This document shows positions 9,175 to 18,910 of a DNA stretch of 64,000 nt, piece by piece. Each line of letters starts with the position of its first letter. The first letter of the stretch is position 1. A program made the position numbers and the translations under genes. The stretch is from Cytobacillus sp. NJ13 (GTDB lineage Bacteria > Bacillota > Bacilli > Bacillales > Cytobacillaceae): contig JAUCFP010000006.1 of NCBI GenBank assembly GCA_030348385.1, positions 2,108,001 to 2,172,000 on the forward strand, written 5' to 3'. Below the pieces are notes generated by a model. That model made no database searches, was not told where the DNA came from, and saw only the letters and a list, made by a program, of their open reading frames with translations.

Positions 9175-9203
9175 ATTATAATCCAATCTTTTCATATGTA
9201 AAG
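9175..9203 (-). promoter_or_regulatory. Sigma-A promoter of clpB
   Basis: TTTACA (9198-9203), 17-base spacer, TATAAT (9175-9180) on the minus strand. The transcription start would fall at the upstream edge of the CtsR operator. Confidence 0.8.
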
Positions 9204-9231
9204 TTTCCAGCAGTTTATTCTCAGTCTAAAA

Positions 9232-9254
9232 AGCCATCCGCAATTTGGATGGCT
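9232..9254 (-). terminator. Terminator of yjzC
   Basis: AGCCATCC/GGATGGCT stem with a seven-base loop; the minus-strand transcript ends in U after GGCU (TTTTTAG). Confidence 0.8.
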
Positions 9255-9299
9255 CTATTTTTTATACTATTTCCCCGTCTTCTTGGTAAATAATCAAAA

Positions 9300-9479
9300 T
9301 CAAGGCTTTCTTTTATACGTCCAAATCCGGTTATGATTGGATGTTTCCGGAAATTGGTCTCCAGCTCTCATTTTAAGCACTTGAGGATTATTGACGTTAC
9401 TTCCCGTTTCGCCAATTTCTATATAAATTCCATTATTAGGCGCTTTCTGGCCAGGCTTAAATTGTCTGTTTTGCCCCAT
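9300..9479 (-). CDS. yjzC: YjzC family small protein
   Basis: A 59-residue protein beginning MGQNRQFKPGQKAPNNGIYI and ending NRIWTYKRKP. It matches the YjzC family; function unknown. The repeated glycines and the pattern GxxxPNNGxYxEIGETG are typical of the family. The ATG at 9479 has AAAGGAGG nine bases upstream; the longer in-frame extension to 9557 lacks such a site. B. subtilis also has yjzC next to argF. Confidence 0.85.
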   Translation of the reverse strand: MGQNRQFKPGQKAPNNGIYIEIGETGSNVNNPQVLKMRAGDQFPETSNHNRIWTYKRKP

Positions 9480-9651
9480 GCTGAATACCTCCTTTAATCG
9501 TAAATCACTTATTATTATTTCCACTCTTGCATCTCTCATGAGGGAAACTATTGGCATCGCTTAAAAGCAATGAAAAGGATATCACTTTACTCTGCCGTCC
9601 TGTTTATAGTTAAATGGGGAGGTATGAGATTTCATTATGGAGGATTTACTT

Positions 9652-10464
9652 GTGACTGATTTTCTGACATTGCTTAAATATTTGTTTTTGGGATTGTTTC
9701 AGGGACTCACAGAGCCTATTCCAATTTCATCGAGCGGGCACCTCGAGATTGCCCAGCATTTTTTCGGCCTTGACATCAAAGGTCTTAGCTTCGCCCTCCT
9801 TGTAAATACCGCCTCATTATTAGCTGTTCTGCTTATCTATAGGGAAGATATTATGAGACTGATCCGAAATGGCCTTGCATACATTACAACTAAAGATAAA
9901 CAGGCCGAATCAGACTTTCGGTTTATCATTTACTTGATTATTGGAACCATTCCTGCAGGTGTCATCGGCATTTTGTTCGGGGATTTTATCGATAAGCACC
10001 TTGCAAATATAAAAACAGTTGGGATTACTCTTATCGTGACAGGACTTGCACTGTGGCTGATCCGTAATTTACGCGGTCGGAAAAATGATGCTGAATTATC
10101 TTATAAGGATGCAATCATTGTAGGTCTTGCCCAGGCAGTCGCCCTGATACCGGGAATCAGCCGTTCCGGTGCTACCATTGTAGCCGCAATGGGGCTTGGG
10201 ATGAAACAGGAGACAGCTTTAAGGTTTTCTTTCCTTTTATACATTCCGGTAAGTGCCGGCGGAATGATACTTGGTTTTAACGACATACTAACGGATCCCA
10301 ATTTATCCAAATTGGCTTTTCCCTATACAATTGCCTTTATTGCCTCACTGGCTGCATCTTACTTTTCCCTGAAATGGTTTATGAATATTATGGCTAAAGG
10401 GAACCTGAAGTATTTTGCGATTTATTGTTTTATTGTTGGACCGCTTGTTTATTTCTTATCTTAA
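9652..10464 (+). CDS. uppP: Undecaprenyl-diphosphatase (BacA/UppP family)
   Basis: An integral membrane phosphatase of about 270 residues that recycles the cell-wall lipid carrier by removing a phosphate from undecaprenyl diphosphate; loss or gain affects bacitracin sensitivity. Both signature segments are present: [20 protein letters not shown] near the N-terminus and [12 protein letters not shown] in the middle, with 7-8 hydrophobic helices. GTG at 9652 is chosen because GGAGG lies eight bases upstream and gives the usual short N-terminal tail; an ATG at 9637 is possible but its nearest ribosome site is 14 bases away. Single gene, convergent with argF. Confidence 0.93.
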   Translation: MTDFLTLLKYLFLGLFQGLTEPIPISSSGHLEIAQHFFGLDIKGLSFALLVNTASLLAVLLIYREDIMRLIRNGLAYITTKDKQAESDFRFIIYLIIGTIPAGVIGILFGDFIDKHLANIKTVGITLIVTGLALWLIRNLRGRKNDAELSYKDAIIVGLAQAVALIPGISRSGATIVAAMGLGMKQETALRFSFLLYIPVSAGGMILGFNDILTDPNLSKLAFPYTIAFIASLAASYFSLKWFMNIMAKGNLKYFAIYCFIVGPLVYFLS

Positions 10465-10501
10465 TGAAAAAGCCTTCTCAGCGCTGAGAAGGCTTTTCAT
10501 T
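10463..10501. terminator. Bidirectional terminator between uppP and argF
   Basis: Nearly perfect inverted repeat with arms AATGAAAA(A)GCCTTCTCAGC and GCTGAGAAGGCTTTTCATT. It overlaps both stop codons, serving the convergent genes. Confidence 0.88.
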
Positions 10502-11456
10502 ATAATATCTCTGAAAGAATGGCTTTTTGAACATGAAGTCTGTTCCCAGCCTGCTGAAAGACAGCAGAATTATTTCCATCAATGACTCCCGCTGTAACTT
10601 CTTCACCGCGATGGGCAGGCAGGCAATGCAAAAAGACGTAATCTTTTTTGGCTTTTTGGACAAGATATTCATTAACCTGATAATCAGCAAAATCTTTCAG
10701 CCTCTGTTCATTCTCAGCTTCCTGTCCCATGCTCGTCCAGACATCTGTATAGATGGCATCTGCATTAGCAGCCGCTTCTTCAGGGTTAGATGTTACGATT
10801 ACCTTTGAACCGCTTTGTTCGGCAAACTCTTGTGATTGCTGGAGAACAGTTTTATCTGGTTCATATCCTTCAGGACAGGCAATCGTGATATTTATCCCCA
10901 TCTTGGCAGAAGCAATCATTAAAGAATGGGCAACATTATTGCCATCTCCCACATATACGAGGTTTTGGCCTTTTAACTCCCCATTTTTCTCTTCGATTGT
11001 AAGGAGATCGGCAAGAGCCTGGCATGGATGATAAAGATCGGTCAAGCCGTTAATAACCGGAATGTCCGCATGATGAGCCAGTTCCTGAATCTTCGCATGA
11101 GAGAATGTGCGAATCATAATCGCATCAACATACTGTGAAAGCACTTTAGCTGTATCCGCAATGCTTTCTCCTCTTCCAAGCTGCAGATCCTGGCTATTTA
11201 AATATAAGGCATGGCCCCCAAGCTGCAGCATCCCTGCTTCAAAGGAAACTCTTGTACGTGTAGAAGACTTTTCAAAAATCATGCCAAGAATTTTGCCTTT
11301 TAGGATGGAAGTTTCTGCACCCTGCAGATGAGCTTCTTTTAATTGCTTTGCTTTTTCCAGCAGCCCCTTAATCTCCTCTGATGAAAAGTCTGCAAGTGTT
11401 AGAAAATCCTTTCCTTTCAAATTTAACAGCTTATCAGAGGCCTGAATTGAAATCAT
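10500..11456 (-). CDS. argF: Ornithine carbamoyltransferase
   Basis: 318 residues. Converts ornithine and carbamoyl phosphate to citrulline. The carbamoyl-phosphate site SSTRTRVSFE, the HPCQALADL motif and the ornithine/catalytic loop HCLPAHRGEEV are all present, so it should be active. It is the last gene of the arg-car operon; its ATG overlaps the carB stop by four bases (ATGA), suggesting translational coupling, so carbamoyl phosphate from CarAB is made beside its consumer. Confidence 0.97.
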   Translation of the reverse strand: MISIQASDKLLNLKGKDFLTLADFSSEEIKGLLEKAKQLKEAHLQGAETSILKGKILGMIFEKSSTRTRVSFEAGMLQLGGHALYLNSQDLQLGRGESIADTAKVLSQYVDAIMIRTFSHAKIQELAHHADIPVINGLTDLYHPCQALADLLTIEEKNGELKGQNLVYVGDGNNVAHSLMIASAKMGINITIACPEGYEPDKTVLQQSQEFAEQSGSKVIVTSNPEEAAANADAIYTDVWTSMGQEAENEQRLKDFADYQVNEYLVQKAKKDYVFLHCLPAHRGEEVTAGVIDGNNSAVFQQAGNRLHVQKAILSEIL

Positions 11457-14400
11457 AAGACGCCCACTTCCTTTTCTCCAATATTATTTTTAATGCCCTG
11501 CCAATCTTCAATGGACTTAACATCCCATTCTCCTGCTGACATTGATTTTAATAATGCAATAAGCGTTTCTTTTTCACTGAAAGTCAAAATTCTGTTTTTG
11601 ATTCCCATTTCTCTCATTCTCTTATCTTCTTCACTCATGCCAGGATTATATAAAGCGAAGGTTTCCTGGGCATTCCAGTCCATATTTTCTTGAGTCAGAA
11701 AAACAGGCACAATTTTAGCCTGATTAACATATTGAGTTAATTCTTCTGTTTCTGGAGAGTTTGCTATTACGACACATTTGCCTTTAGCACCATTTAAACC
11801 AGCATGGAAAGATTTTCTGATTGCTGCCTCATAATTTGGTGCCAGTGAAATCCCCTCTCCTGTTGATTTCATTTCAGGACCTACCTTGCTGTCCAATCCC
11901 TTCAAAGCATAATTTGAGAAAACCGGGAATTTCACACATACAAATGGGAGTTTCGCCGCAGCCGGCATTTCATCTTTCGACAAATTATATTTCCCAAGCA
12001 ATATTTTTGTCGCAATCTCCACCAGCTGCACGCCTGTGACCTTGCTGATAATTGGTACTGTTCTGCTCGCACGGGGGTTTATTTCAAGAATAAATACCTC
12101 TTCGCCATTAACGATATATTGAATATTCATGAGTCCTTTATACTGGAGCTTTTGCACAATGGCTTTTGCATAGGCCAGCATTTTATTTTGGACATTTTCT
12201 GAAAGATTTTGCGGCGGGAGAACGGACATGCTGTCGCCAGAGTGAACACCCGTTTTTTCAATATGCTCCATAATTGCAGGTGCACAGATATGATTTCCGT
12301 CTGCTGCCAGATCAAGCTCAGCTTCTGATGCATGAACGAATTGATCAATTAAAATCGGATATGGGACATCACCTTTCGTTAAATAACTCTCCAGCTCAGA
12401 TGATGAAGCAATACGTTCCATCCCTCTGCCGCCTATAACATAGGATGGACGGACAAGAATCGGGAATCCAATTTTTTCGGCTGCTTCTTTTAGCTCTGCT
12501 TCTGTGTGGACAACATCTCCTTTTATCCTCGGGATATTCAAATCATCCAATAGGTGATAAAAAAGCTTCCGGTCCTCTAATGCATCAATGGTTTTTGAGT
12601 CAGTTCCAAGCAGGGTAACGCCATAAGCTTCAAGTTCGGATGCCAGATTCAGTGCTGTCTGCCCGCCAAGCTGCACAATGACTTCTGAAATTCCTTCTGC
12701 TTCAATCACATTCAAGATATCCTCAAGAATTAGCGGTTCAAAATAAAGCCTGTCAGCTGTTGTATAATCCGTACTTACCGTTTCCGGGTTATTATTGATC
12801 ATGATTGTCTCAACGCCTTCATCTTTCAGAGCAAACACTCCCTGAACGGAGCAATAATCAAATTCAATGCCCTGGCCAATTCTGATGGGGCCGCTTCCGA
12901 TAATCAGTACTTTCCTCTTATCACTCTTCACTTGTTCATTTTCGCCAAAATAACTGGAGTAATAATAATTTGATTTTGCTTCAAATTCAGCTGCGCATGT
13001 GTCAACCATTTTATAGGCTGGAAGAATGCCAGCCTTTTTGCGTTTGTCCCTGACTGCTTTCTCCGCAACTTTCCATTCCAATGCAAGAAACTTATCACTG
13101 AAGCCCTTTTCCTTAAATAGCTGCAGCTCTTCTATTGTTGCTTTATCAAGTGTTAAGGCCGAAATTTGTTTTTCCAGTATTACCATTTCATTGAGTAAAT
13201 TGAGATAGAAATAATCAATTTTCGTGATAGAGTGTAAAGCATCCAATGAGTAATTTCTCCGGAGTAATTCAACCACGATAAAAAATCTTTCATCAGTCTG
13301 CTTTAACAGCAGTTCCTCAAGCGATGCAATCGATTTAGCTGATAAGCCAGGTGATTTCAAATCATTTCCCTTCACTTCAAGTGAATGGATTGCCTTTAAG
13401 AGAGCCCGTTCCAGATTCCGGTCAATGCCCATTACTTCTCCGGTTGCTTTCATCTGAGTTCCGAGTTTGCGGTCTGCAGAAGGAAATTTATCAAATGGCC
13501 ATTTGGGAAACTTAACGATGACATAATCCAGAGCTGGTTCAAAGCTTGCGAAAGTATCTCCTGTTACAGGGTTGATAATTTCCGATAATGTATACCCGAC
13601 TGCAAGCTTTGCAGCCATTCTGGCAATGGGATAGCCTGTTGCTTTGGAAGCAAGGGCAGATGATCTGCTGACTCTGGGATTTACTTCAATCAAGTAATAA
13701 TTCTTACTATGCGGATCAAGGGCAAACTGAATGTTGCACCCTCCAATAATGCCAAGCTCTGAAATGATCTTAATTGATGCTGATCTCAGCATCTGGTACT
13801 CATCATCTGTTAAGGTTTGTGAAGGTGCGACAACAATTGAGTCACCAGTATGAACCCCAACGGGATCAATATTTTCCATATTGCAAATAGTGATGCACGT
13901 ATTCTTTGAATCCCGCATGACCTCATATTCTACTTCCTTAAATCCTGCTATGCTTTTTTCAACCAGGCATTGGCTGATCGCACTCTCTTTTAAGCCGCCC
14001 TTCACCAGAGACGTCAGTTCTTCAAAATCTCCTGCTATGCCTCCGCCTGTTCCGCCAAGAGTATAAGCTGGACGTACGATAATTGGAAATCCAATTTCGC
14101 TTGCAAATTGGATGGCTTCATTTACTTCATGGACAATGATGCTTTCAGGAACAGGTTCGTTAAGCTCGTTCATCAGCTTACGAAAAGCTTCCCGGTCTTC
14201 ACCTTTCTTAATGGATTCAATGCTGCTGCCCAAAAGCTTCACTCCATAACGTTCAAGCACACCTGATTCACTCAGTTTAAAAGCAAGATTCAATCCTGTC
14301 TGGCCTCCCAGTGTGGCAAGCAGGCCATCGGGACGTTCTTTTTTTATAATCTTCTCAAGACTGTCAGCTGTCATCGGCTCGAAATAGACTTTATCTGCAA

Positions 14401-14578
14401 AAGCTCTGTCAGACATGATGGTAGCCGGATTGTTATTCACAAGGATAACCTTATAGCCTTCTTCCTTTAATGCTGCGCAGGCCTGTGTTCCTGCATAATC
14501 AAATTCTGCTGCCTGCCCGATGACAATCGGGCCGGAGCCGATTACTAATATGGATTGGATACTGGTGTCTTTAGGCAT
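11453..14578 (-). CDS. carB: Carbamoyl-phosphate synthase large subunit, arginine-operon type
   Basis: 1041 residues. Uses ammonia from CarA, bicarbonate and two ATP to form carbamoyl phosphate. Two homologous ATP-grasp halves are visible: LVIGSGPIVIGQAAEFDYAG at the start and VLIIGSGPIRIGQGIEFDYC near residue 555, each followed by NNNPAT or NNNPET and a GGQT(G/A)LNLA motif; a short allosteric MGS-like domain closes the protein. Its placement in the arg operon, rather than with pyr genes, marks it as the arginine-specific enzyme. Eight bases overlap carA and four overlap argF. Confidence 0.97.
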   Translation of the reverse strand: MPKDTSIQSILVIGSGPIVIGQAAEFDYAGTQACAALKEEGYKVILVNNNPATIMSDRAFADKVYFEPMTADSLEKIIKKERPDGLLATLGGQTGLNLAFKLSESGVLERYGVKLLGSSIESIKKGEDREAFRKLMNELNEPVPESIIVHEVNEAIQFASEIGFPIIVRPAYTLGGTGGGIAGDFEELTSLVKGGLKESAISQCLVEKSIAGFKEVEYEVMRDSKNTCITICNMENIDPVGVHTGDSIVVAPSQTLTDDEYQMLRSASIKIISELGIIGGCNIQFALDPHSKNYYLIEVNPRVSRSSALASKATGYPIARMAAKLAVGYTLSEIINPVTGDTFASFEPALDYVIVKFPKWPFDKFPSADRKLGTQMKATGEVMGIDRNLERALLKAIHSLEVKGNDLKSPGLSAKSIASLEELLLKQTDERFFIVVELLRRNYSLDALHSITKIDYFYLNLLNEMVILEKQISALTLDKATIEELQLFKEKGFSDKFLALEWKVAEKAVRDKRKKAGILPAYKMVDTCAAEFEAKSNYYYSSYFGENEQVKSDKRKVLIIGSGPIRIGQGIEFDYCSVQGVFALKDEGVETIMINNNPETVSTDYTTADRLYFEPLILEDILNVIEAEGISEVIVQLGGQTALNLASELEAYGVTLLGTDSKTIDALEDRKLFYHLLDDLNIPRIKGDVVHTEAELKEAAEKIGFPILVRPSYVIGGRGMERIASSSELESYLTKGDVPYPILIDQFVHASEAELDLAADGNHICAPAIMEHIEKTGVHSGDSMSVLPPQNLSENVQNKMLAYAKAIVQKLQYKGLMNIQYIVNGEEVFILEINPRASRTVPIISKVTGVQLVEIATKILLGKYNLSKDEMPAAAKLPFVCVKFPVFSNYALKGLDSKVGPEMKSTGEGISLAPNYEAAIRKSFHAGLNGAKGKCVVIANSPETEELTQYVNQAKIVPVFLTQENMDWNAQETFALYNPGMSEEDKRMREMGIKNRILTFSEKETLIALLKSMSAGEWDVKSIEDWQGIKNNIGEKEVGVL

Positions 14579-15650
14579 AAGCGAAAACTCTCCTATTCTC
14601 CTCTTGAATCATGTTCATAAACTCATCAAAAATATAATCACCATCCGCTGGTCCCGGATGGGCTTCCGGATGGAATTGCACCGTATGGATTGGCAGCGCC
14701 TTATGCATTAGTCCCTCAATTGACTGGTCATGAAGGTTTACATAGCGGGTCTTAAACCCTGTATCTTTTATGCTTTCTTCATCAACCACATAGCTATGAT
14801 TTTGTGATGACATAAAGACTGTGCCCTTCTTCATGTCCGCAATCGGGTGGTTGGCACCCCTATGGCCAAAGGACAGTTTCTTTGTGTTGCCTCCAAATGC
14901 TAAAGCAGACAGCTGGTGGCCAAGGCAAATTCCCAATGCCGGATACTGCTCCAGCACCTTTTTTAATTCCGGGAGGATGCTTTTTAATTCTTTTGGATCT
15001 CCAGGCCCGTTTGAAAGCACCACACCGTCTGGATTTAGTTTTTTTATCTGTTCAAAGCTTGTATTATAAGGAACAGATGTAACCTTGCACGCTCTTTTCA
15101 GCAAAGAATCCACAATTGATTTTTTAGCTCCAAAATCAATGACAACTATATGAATGCCGCCCTCTCCAAAGCACTCCATAGTTTGTGAAGATACTTTACA
15201 AACTTTTTCATCCTTTGGAAGCAGCAATCCGGCGGCTGCCGTTTCCGAAGAAGACATTTTTGCCGGCATGCTGCCTTCTGAACGGATTTTCTTTACAATG
15301 GAACGGGTATCCATATGCCCTAATAATGGGATATTCCATTTCTGAAGGTATTCCTGAAGCGAATAAGCCGATTTGTAATGCGAAGGATTTCTGCTTCCTT
15401 CATATACAATAACCCCGGCCACATGAGGTTTCTTGCTCTCAAAATCAGACTCATTTATTCCGTAATTTCCGATTAAAGGATACGTAAATACAATAATTTG
15501 GTCCTTATAAGAGGGATCTGTCAATACTTCCTGGTAGCCTGTCATTCCTGTAAAAAAAACGATTTCCCCTTCTATATCCTTTTCAGGCTGATCCGTCAGC
15601 CATTGGCCCTTATAGGAATGGCCGCTATTTAAATGAAGGTATCCTTCCAT
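14571..15650 (-). CDS. carA: Carbamoyl-phosphate synthase small subunit (glutamine amidotransferase)
   Basis: 359 residues. Hydrolyses glutamine and channels ammonia to CarB. The class I amidotransferase domain has the nucleophile in ALGICLGHQ and the His/Glu pair in HTVQFHPEAHPGP. The N-terminal CPSase domain begins GYLHLNSGHSYKG. The ATG at 15650 lies six bases after GAGGTG; the upstream GTG at 15659 would bury the ribosome site. The stop overlaps the start of carB by eight bases. A 77-base gap from argD contains an ARG-box-like sequence. Confidence 0.96.
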   Translation of the reverse strand: MEGYLHLNSGHSYKGQWLTDQPEKDIEGEIVFFTGMTGYQEVLTDPSYKDQIIVFTYPLIGNYGINESDFESKKPHVAGVIVYEGSRNPSHYKSAYSLQEYLQKWNIPLLGHMDTRSIVKKIRSEGSMPAKMSSSETAAAGLLLPKDEKVCKVSSQTMECFGEGGIHIVVIDFGAKKSIVDSLLKRACKVTSVPYNTSFEQIKKLNPDGVVLSNGPGDPKELKSILPELKKVLEQYPALGICLGHQLSALAFGGNTKKLSFGHRGANHPIADMKKGTVFMSSQNHSYVVDEESIKDTGFKTRYVNLHDQSIEGLMHKALPIHTVQFHPEAHPGPADGDYIFDEFMNMIQEENRRVFAYA

Positions 15651-15691
15651 TATCAACACCTCGAAGCTATCTGTATATTTATATAACTTTA

Positions 15692-15705
15692 TTAATTTTT
15701 ATTCA
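15692..15705 (-). promoter_or_regulatory. ARG-box-like site in the argD-carA gap
   Basis: Minus-strand TGAATAAAAATTAA, one base off the TGAAT-W4-ATTCA pattern in its right arm beyond ATT; resembles the AhrC/ArgR operator. No strong promoter is obvious beside it, so it may serve as an internal or auxiliary site. Confidence 0.5.
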
Positions 15706-15727
15706 TTCATTTGAAAAATAATACAGC

Positions 15728-16885
15728 CTACACAGCTGATTTTGAAAATTCCTTAAGTGTGGATTGCAGAACTTGTACCGCTTCATCAATTTCTGATTTT
15801 GATGCTGTCAGCGGAGGCAGCAGCCGCAAAACATTTTCTCCTGCAGGTAATGCCAGCAAGCAATTGGCTCTTAATTCCTTTAACAATGATGGAAGAGGAA
15901 TATCTAATTCAATACCGACCATCAAACCAAGATAGCGAATCTCCTTAACAGCTGCAAGCAGTTCAAGCGATTCTGCCAATTTGTCAGCAAGATATGCACT
16001 TTTTTCCTTAACGCCTTGTAAAAAATCATCATCAAATATTGTGTTCATGGTAGCAATAGCTGCTGCAATGCTGATCGGGTTCCCGCCAAATGTTGATCCA
16101 TGGCTTCCTGGCCCAAATACTCCTTCTAATGCTTTTTTTCCAATCACAGCGCCTATTGGCAATCCGCTTCCCAGGCCTTTAGCTGCGGTTACGATATCGG
16201 GAGTAAGGTCAAAATGCTGAAATCCAAATGCTTTACCTGTTCTGCCAATGCCGGTCTGAATTTCATCTACTATCAGCAGCGCTCCATATTCTTTGCAAAG
16301 CTGCTCAGCTTTTGTTAAAAACTCCTGATTCCCAATGTGAATCCCGCCTTCACCCTGTACAATTTCCAGCATTACGGCCGCTGTTTCCGCATCAATCTCA
16401 TCCTTCAATGCATTAATATCATTAAAAGGAACATACTTAAAAGTCTCAAGCATGGAACCATAGCCTTTTTTAATTTTTTCCTGGCCCGTTGCAGCCATAG
16501 TGGCGAAGGTTCTCCCGTGGAATGATTGCTGAAAAGTAATGATTTTTTTCCGTCCCGAAGCTTTTCTTGCAAGCTTAATCGCTGCTTCATTTGCTTCTGC
16601 TCCGCTGTTGGCAAAGAATACGAGGTCCATGCCCGCAGCTTCAGAGAGAGTCTTTGCTGCAGCCTCCTGCTGATCCTGCATAAATAAATTGGAAACATGC
16701 CAGAATTTATTCAGCTGTTCATTGATTGATTTTTGTACTGCTGCTGGACGGTGACCAAGATTGCAGACTCCGATCCCTGAGGTGAAGTCCAAATAGCGCT
16801 TCCCATTTTTATCAAAAAGATAGCTTCCTTCTGCTTTTTCCGGCTCCACTTCCCACCGGGCATACGTTGGAAATAGATTACTCAA
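15728..16885 (-). CDS. argD: Acetylornithine aminotransferase
   Basis: 385 residues, a class III PLP aminotransferase making N-acetylornithine. FANSGAEANEAAIKLAR, LIVDEIQTGIGRTGK and the PLP lysine in TAAKGLGSGLPIGAV are present. The start is a TTG at 16885: AAGGAGG lies seven bases upstream, the residues SNLFPTYARWEV match family N-termini, and the TTG overlaps the argB stop as TTGA. The open frame upstream (to 16927) has no ribosome site. Confidence 0.95.
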   Translation of the reverse strand: MSNLFPTYARWEVEPEKAEGSYLFDKNGKRYLDFTSGIGVCNLGHRPAAVQKSINEQLNKFWHVSNLFMQDQQEAAAKTLSEAAGMDLVFFANSGAEANEAAIKLARKASGRKKIITFQQSFHGRTFATMAATGQEKIKKGYGSMLETFKYVPFNDINALKDEIDAETAAVMLEIVQGEGGIHIGNQEFLTKAEQLCKEYGALLIVDEIQTGIGRTGKAFGFQHFDLTPDIVTAAKGLGSGLPIGAVIGKKALEGVFGPGSHGSTFGGNPISIAAAIATMNTIFDDDFLQGVKEKSAYLADKLAESLELLAAVKEIRYLGLMVGIELDIPLPSLLKELRANCLLALPAGENVLRLLPPLTASKSEIDEAVQVLQSTLKEFSKSAV

Positions 16886-17655
16886 GTTAAGACCTCCTTC
16901 TTGGCAGATATATTTGTACCGATCCATTTGCCTTCCTCATAAAACTTTTCTTTTCCTGATACAATCATTACGCTATTTAGCCCTTTGCTGATTGTCTTCA
17001 AGGCAGAGGTAACTTTTGGGATCATTCCGCCTGTAATTTTTTTATCGTTAATATGCTGTTCAATTTCATCCTCGTCAAGCTGGGGAGAGAGGCTGCCGTC
17101 GATGAAAATTCCTTTTACATCCGTTACAAAGATGCAATGTTCAGCTTTAATGGCATTGGCAACGGCTGCCGCAGCATAGTCGGCATTGATATTAAGTTTC
17201 GTGCCGCCTTCTGCAGCTGCAATAGGAGTAATGACAGGGATCAGGTCTTCGTTAAATAACATTTCCAGTACTGACTGATTAACAGCCGTTATTTCACCAA
17301 CCAGTCCAAGCTCATCCTGATTGATAAATTCTCCCTTTAGTAATCCTGCATCACTTCCATTTACGCCAAACCCTCTAAATCCATGCAGTTCGATCATCGA
17401 GGTAAGTTTGCGGTTGGATTGTCCTGACAGGACCATCTCTGCTACCTCCAGAACTTCCGGAGTCGTTTTTCTTAGCCCATTGACAAATTCATGAGGAATG
17501 TTATAAAGTTCCAGCATGCTGTTAATTGCCGGGCCTCCTCCATGAACAAAAACAATCTGGTATCCTTCATTCTTCAACACTAAAAGACTATCAAAAAAAG
17601 CTTCTCCCAGCTCTTCCATCACACTGCCTCCACACTTAATGACTATACTTTTCAA
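16882..17655 (-). CDS. argB: Acetylglutamate kinase
   Basis: 257 residues of the amino-acid kinase family; phosphorylates N-acetylglutamate. VIKCGGSVM, FVHGGGPAINSML and INADYAAAAVANAI are the nucleotide and substrate signatures. The start is TTG at 17655, with GAGGGGG about eight bases upstream partly overlapping the argJ stop; no in-frame ATG fits. Short form without the arginine-sensing N-terminal extension, so feedback by arginine on this enzyme is unlikely. Confidence 0.95.
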   Translation of the reverse strand: MKSIVIKCGGSVMEELGEAFFDSLLVLKNEGYQIVFVHGGGPAINSMLELYNIPHEFVNGLRKTTPEVLEVAEMVLSGQSNRKLTSMIELHGFRGFGVNGSDAGLLKGEFINQDELGLVGEITAVNQSVLEMLFNEDLIPVITPIAAAEGGTKLNINADYAAAAVANAIKAEHCIFVTDVKGIFIDGSLSPQLDEDEIEQHINDKKITGGMIPKVTSALKTISKGLNSVMIVSGKEKFYEEGKWIGTNISAKKEVLT

Positions 17656-17667
17656 AAGGCATCCCCC

Positions 17668-18897
17668 TCAGGTACGATAGCTTGCATTGATTTTGACATA
17701 ATCATAGGATAAGTCACATCCCCAGGCCTTTCCTTTGCCTGCTCCCTGATGAAGATCCACAGTAATCTGAATGACGGCATTGGATAAGTACTCTTTTGCT
17801 TCTTCTTCAGAAAATGCCAGTGGAACACTATTTTTCAGCATGACTATAGGTCCGATAGCGATATCTACCGAAGACGGATCAATATCCGGCTGGCTCTGTC
17901 CGATTGCCCCGATAATTCTGCCCCAATTGGCATCCGCTCCATATACAGCAGTCTTAACAAGATTCGAGCCGACAATCTGCTTTGCAATCATTCTTGCATC
18001 ATCATCTGTTTTTGTCCCCGATACCTCCACTTCTATCAGCTTTGTTGCTCCTTCGCCATCTTTTGCAATCTGTTTGGCAAGACTCTCACTTGTTTGGGAA
18101 AGCATCTGTATAAATACATCCCAATCTGGATGGTCCGGCGAAAGTTTATTTATACCGCTGGTTCCATTAGCCATGACCATTACCATATCATTTGTTGAAG
18201 TATCTCCATCAACGGTTATCTGATTGAACGTTCGATCGGTAACCTGTTTTAAAGCAAATTGCAAATCGCTGCAGTCTATATTTGCATCTGTTGTGATAAA
18301 CGCAAGCATTGTTGCCATATTGGGATGAATCATTCCAGAACCCTTTGCCGAACCGCCCATTGTAACTGTTTTCCCATCGATGACTGCCGAATAGCAGCAC
18401 TTCTTCATCACTAAATCTGTTGTTAATATGGCTGTTTGAAATTCCTCTGAGTGTAAAGCCTCATGGCCGGGCTGCAGTATCTTAATGCCCTCTTCTATCT
18501 TATCCATCTGCATATACTCCCCAATGACACCAGTAGAGGCAACCGCCACATGCTGTTCCTTTAAATTGAATTTATCTGCAGCTGATTTTCTCATTTGATA
18601 AGCATCTTTTAGACCCTGGTCCCCTGTACAGGCATTGGCACATGCACTATTTACAATGATAGCCTGAATGAGGCCTTCTGCTGCAATGCTTTCCTGTGTA
18701 ACCTTTAGAGGGGCAGCCTGGAAATGGCTTGTTGTATAGACAGCTGCACAATGTGCAGGCGTATCGCTTAATATAATTCCTAAGTCCTTTTTTGAATAAC
18801 GCAGCCCTGCATGAACACCAGCTGCTGTAAAACCTTTCGGTGATATGATGCTTCCGGTAGGCACTTCTGTTACTACAGTTTGAGATACTAATTGCAT
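17668..18897 (-). CDS. argJ: Bifunctional ornithine acetyltransferase / N-acetylglutamate synthase
   Basis: 409 residues. Recycles the acetyl group from acetylornithine to glutamate and may also make N-acetylglutamate from acetyl-CoA. The self-cleavage site is seen in HPNMATMLAFITTDA, where the Thr after A becomes the nucleophile of the beta chain. N-terminal GFTAAGVHAGLRY and C-terminal GADANWGRIIGA are family signatures. Having argJ explains why no argA or argE is in the operon. AAGGAGG precedes the ATG at 18897. Confidence 0.96.
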   Translation of the reverse strand: MQLVSQTVVTEVPTGSIISPKGFTAAGVHAGLRYSKKDLGIILSDTPAHCAAVYTTSHFQAAPLKVTQESIAAEGLIQAIIVNSACANACTGDQGLKDAYQMRKSAADKFNLKEQHVAVASTGVIGEYMQMDKIEEGIKILQPGHEALHSEEFQTAILTTDLVMKKCCYSAVIDGKTVTMGGSAKGSGMIHPNMATMLAFITTDANIDCSDLQFALKQVTDRTFNQITVDGDTSTNDMVMVMANGTSGINKLSPDHPDWDVFIQMLSQTSESLAKQIAKDGEGATKLIEVEVSGTKTDDDARMIAKQIVGSNLVKTAVYGADANWGRIIGAIGQSQPDIDPSSVDIAIGPIVMLKNSVPLAFSEEEAKEYLSNAVIQITVDLHQGAGKGKAWGCDLSYDYVKINASYRT

Positions 18898-18910
18898 TTA
18901 TCTTTCCTCC

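Noticed and set aside
9624..9659. Eleven-codon leader peptide overlapping the uppP start
   Set aside because: The ribosome site GGGGAGG is only one base from its ATG, and the peptide shows no regulatory pattern such as repeated codons.
11493..14066. Plus-strand open frames opposite carB
   Set aside because: Shadow frames of a well-conserved gene; no ribosome sites or domains.
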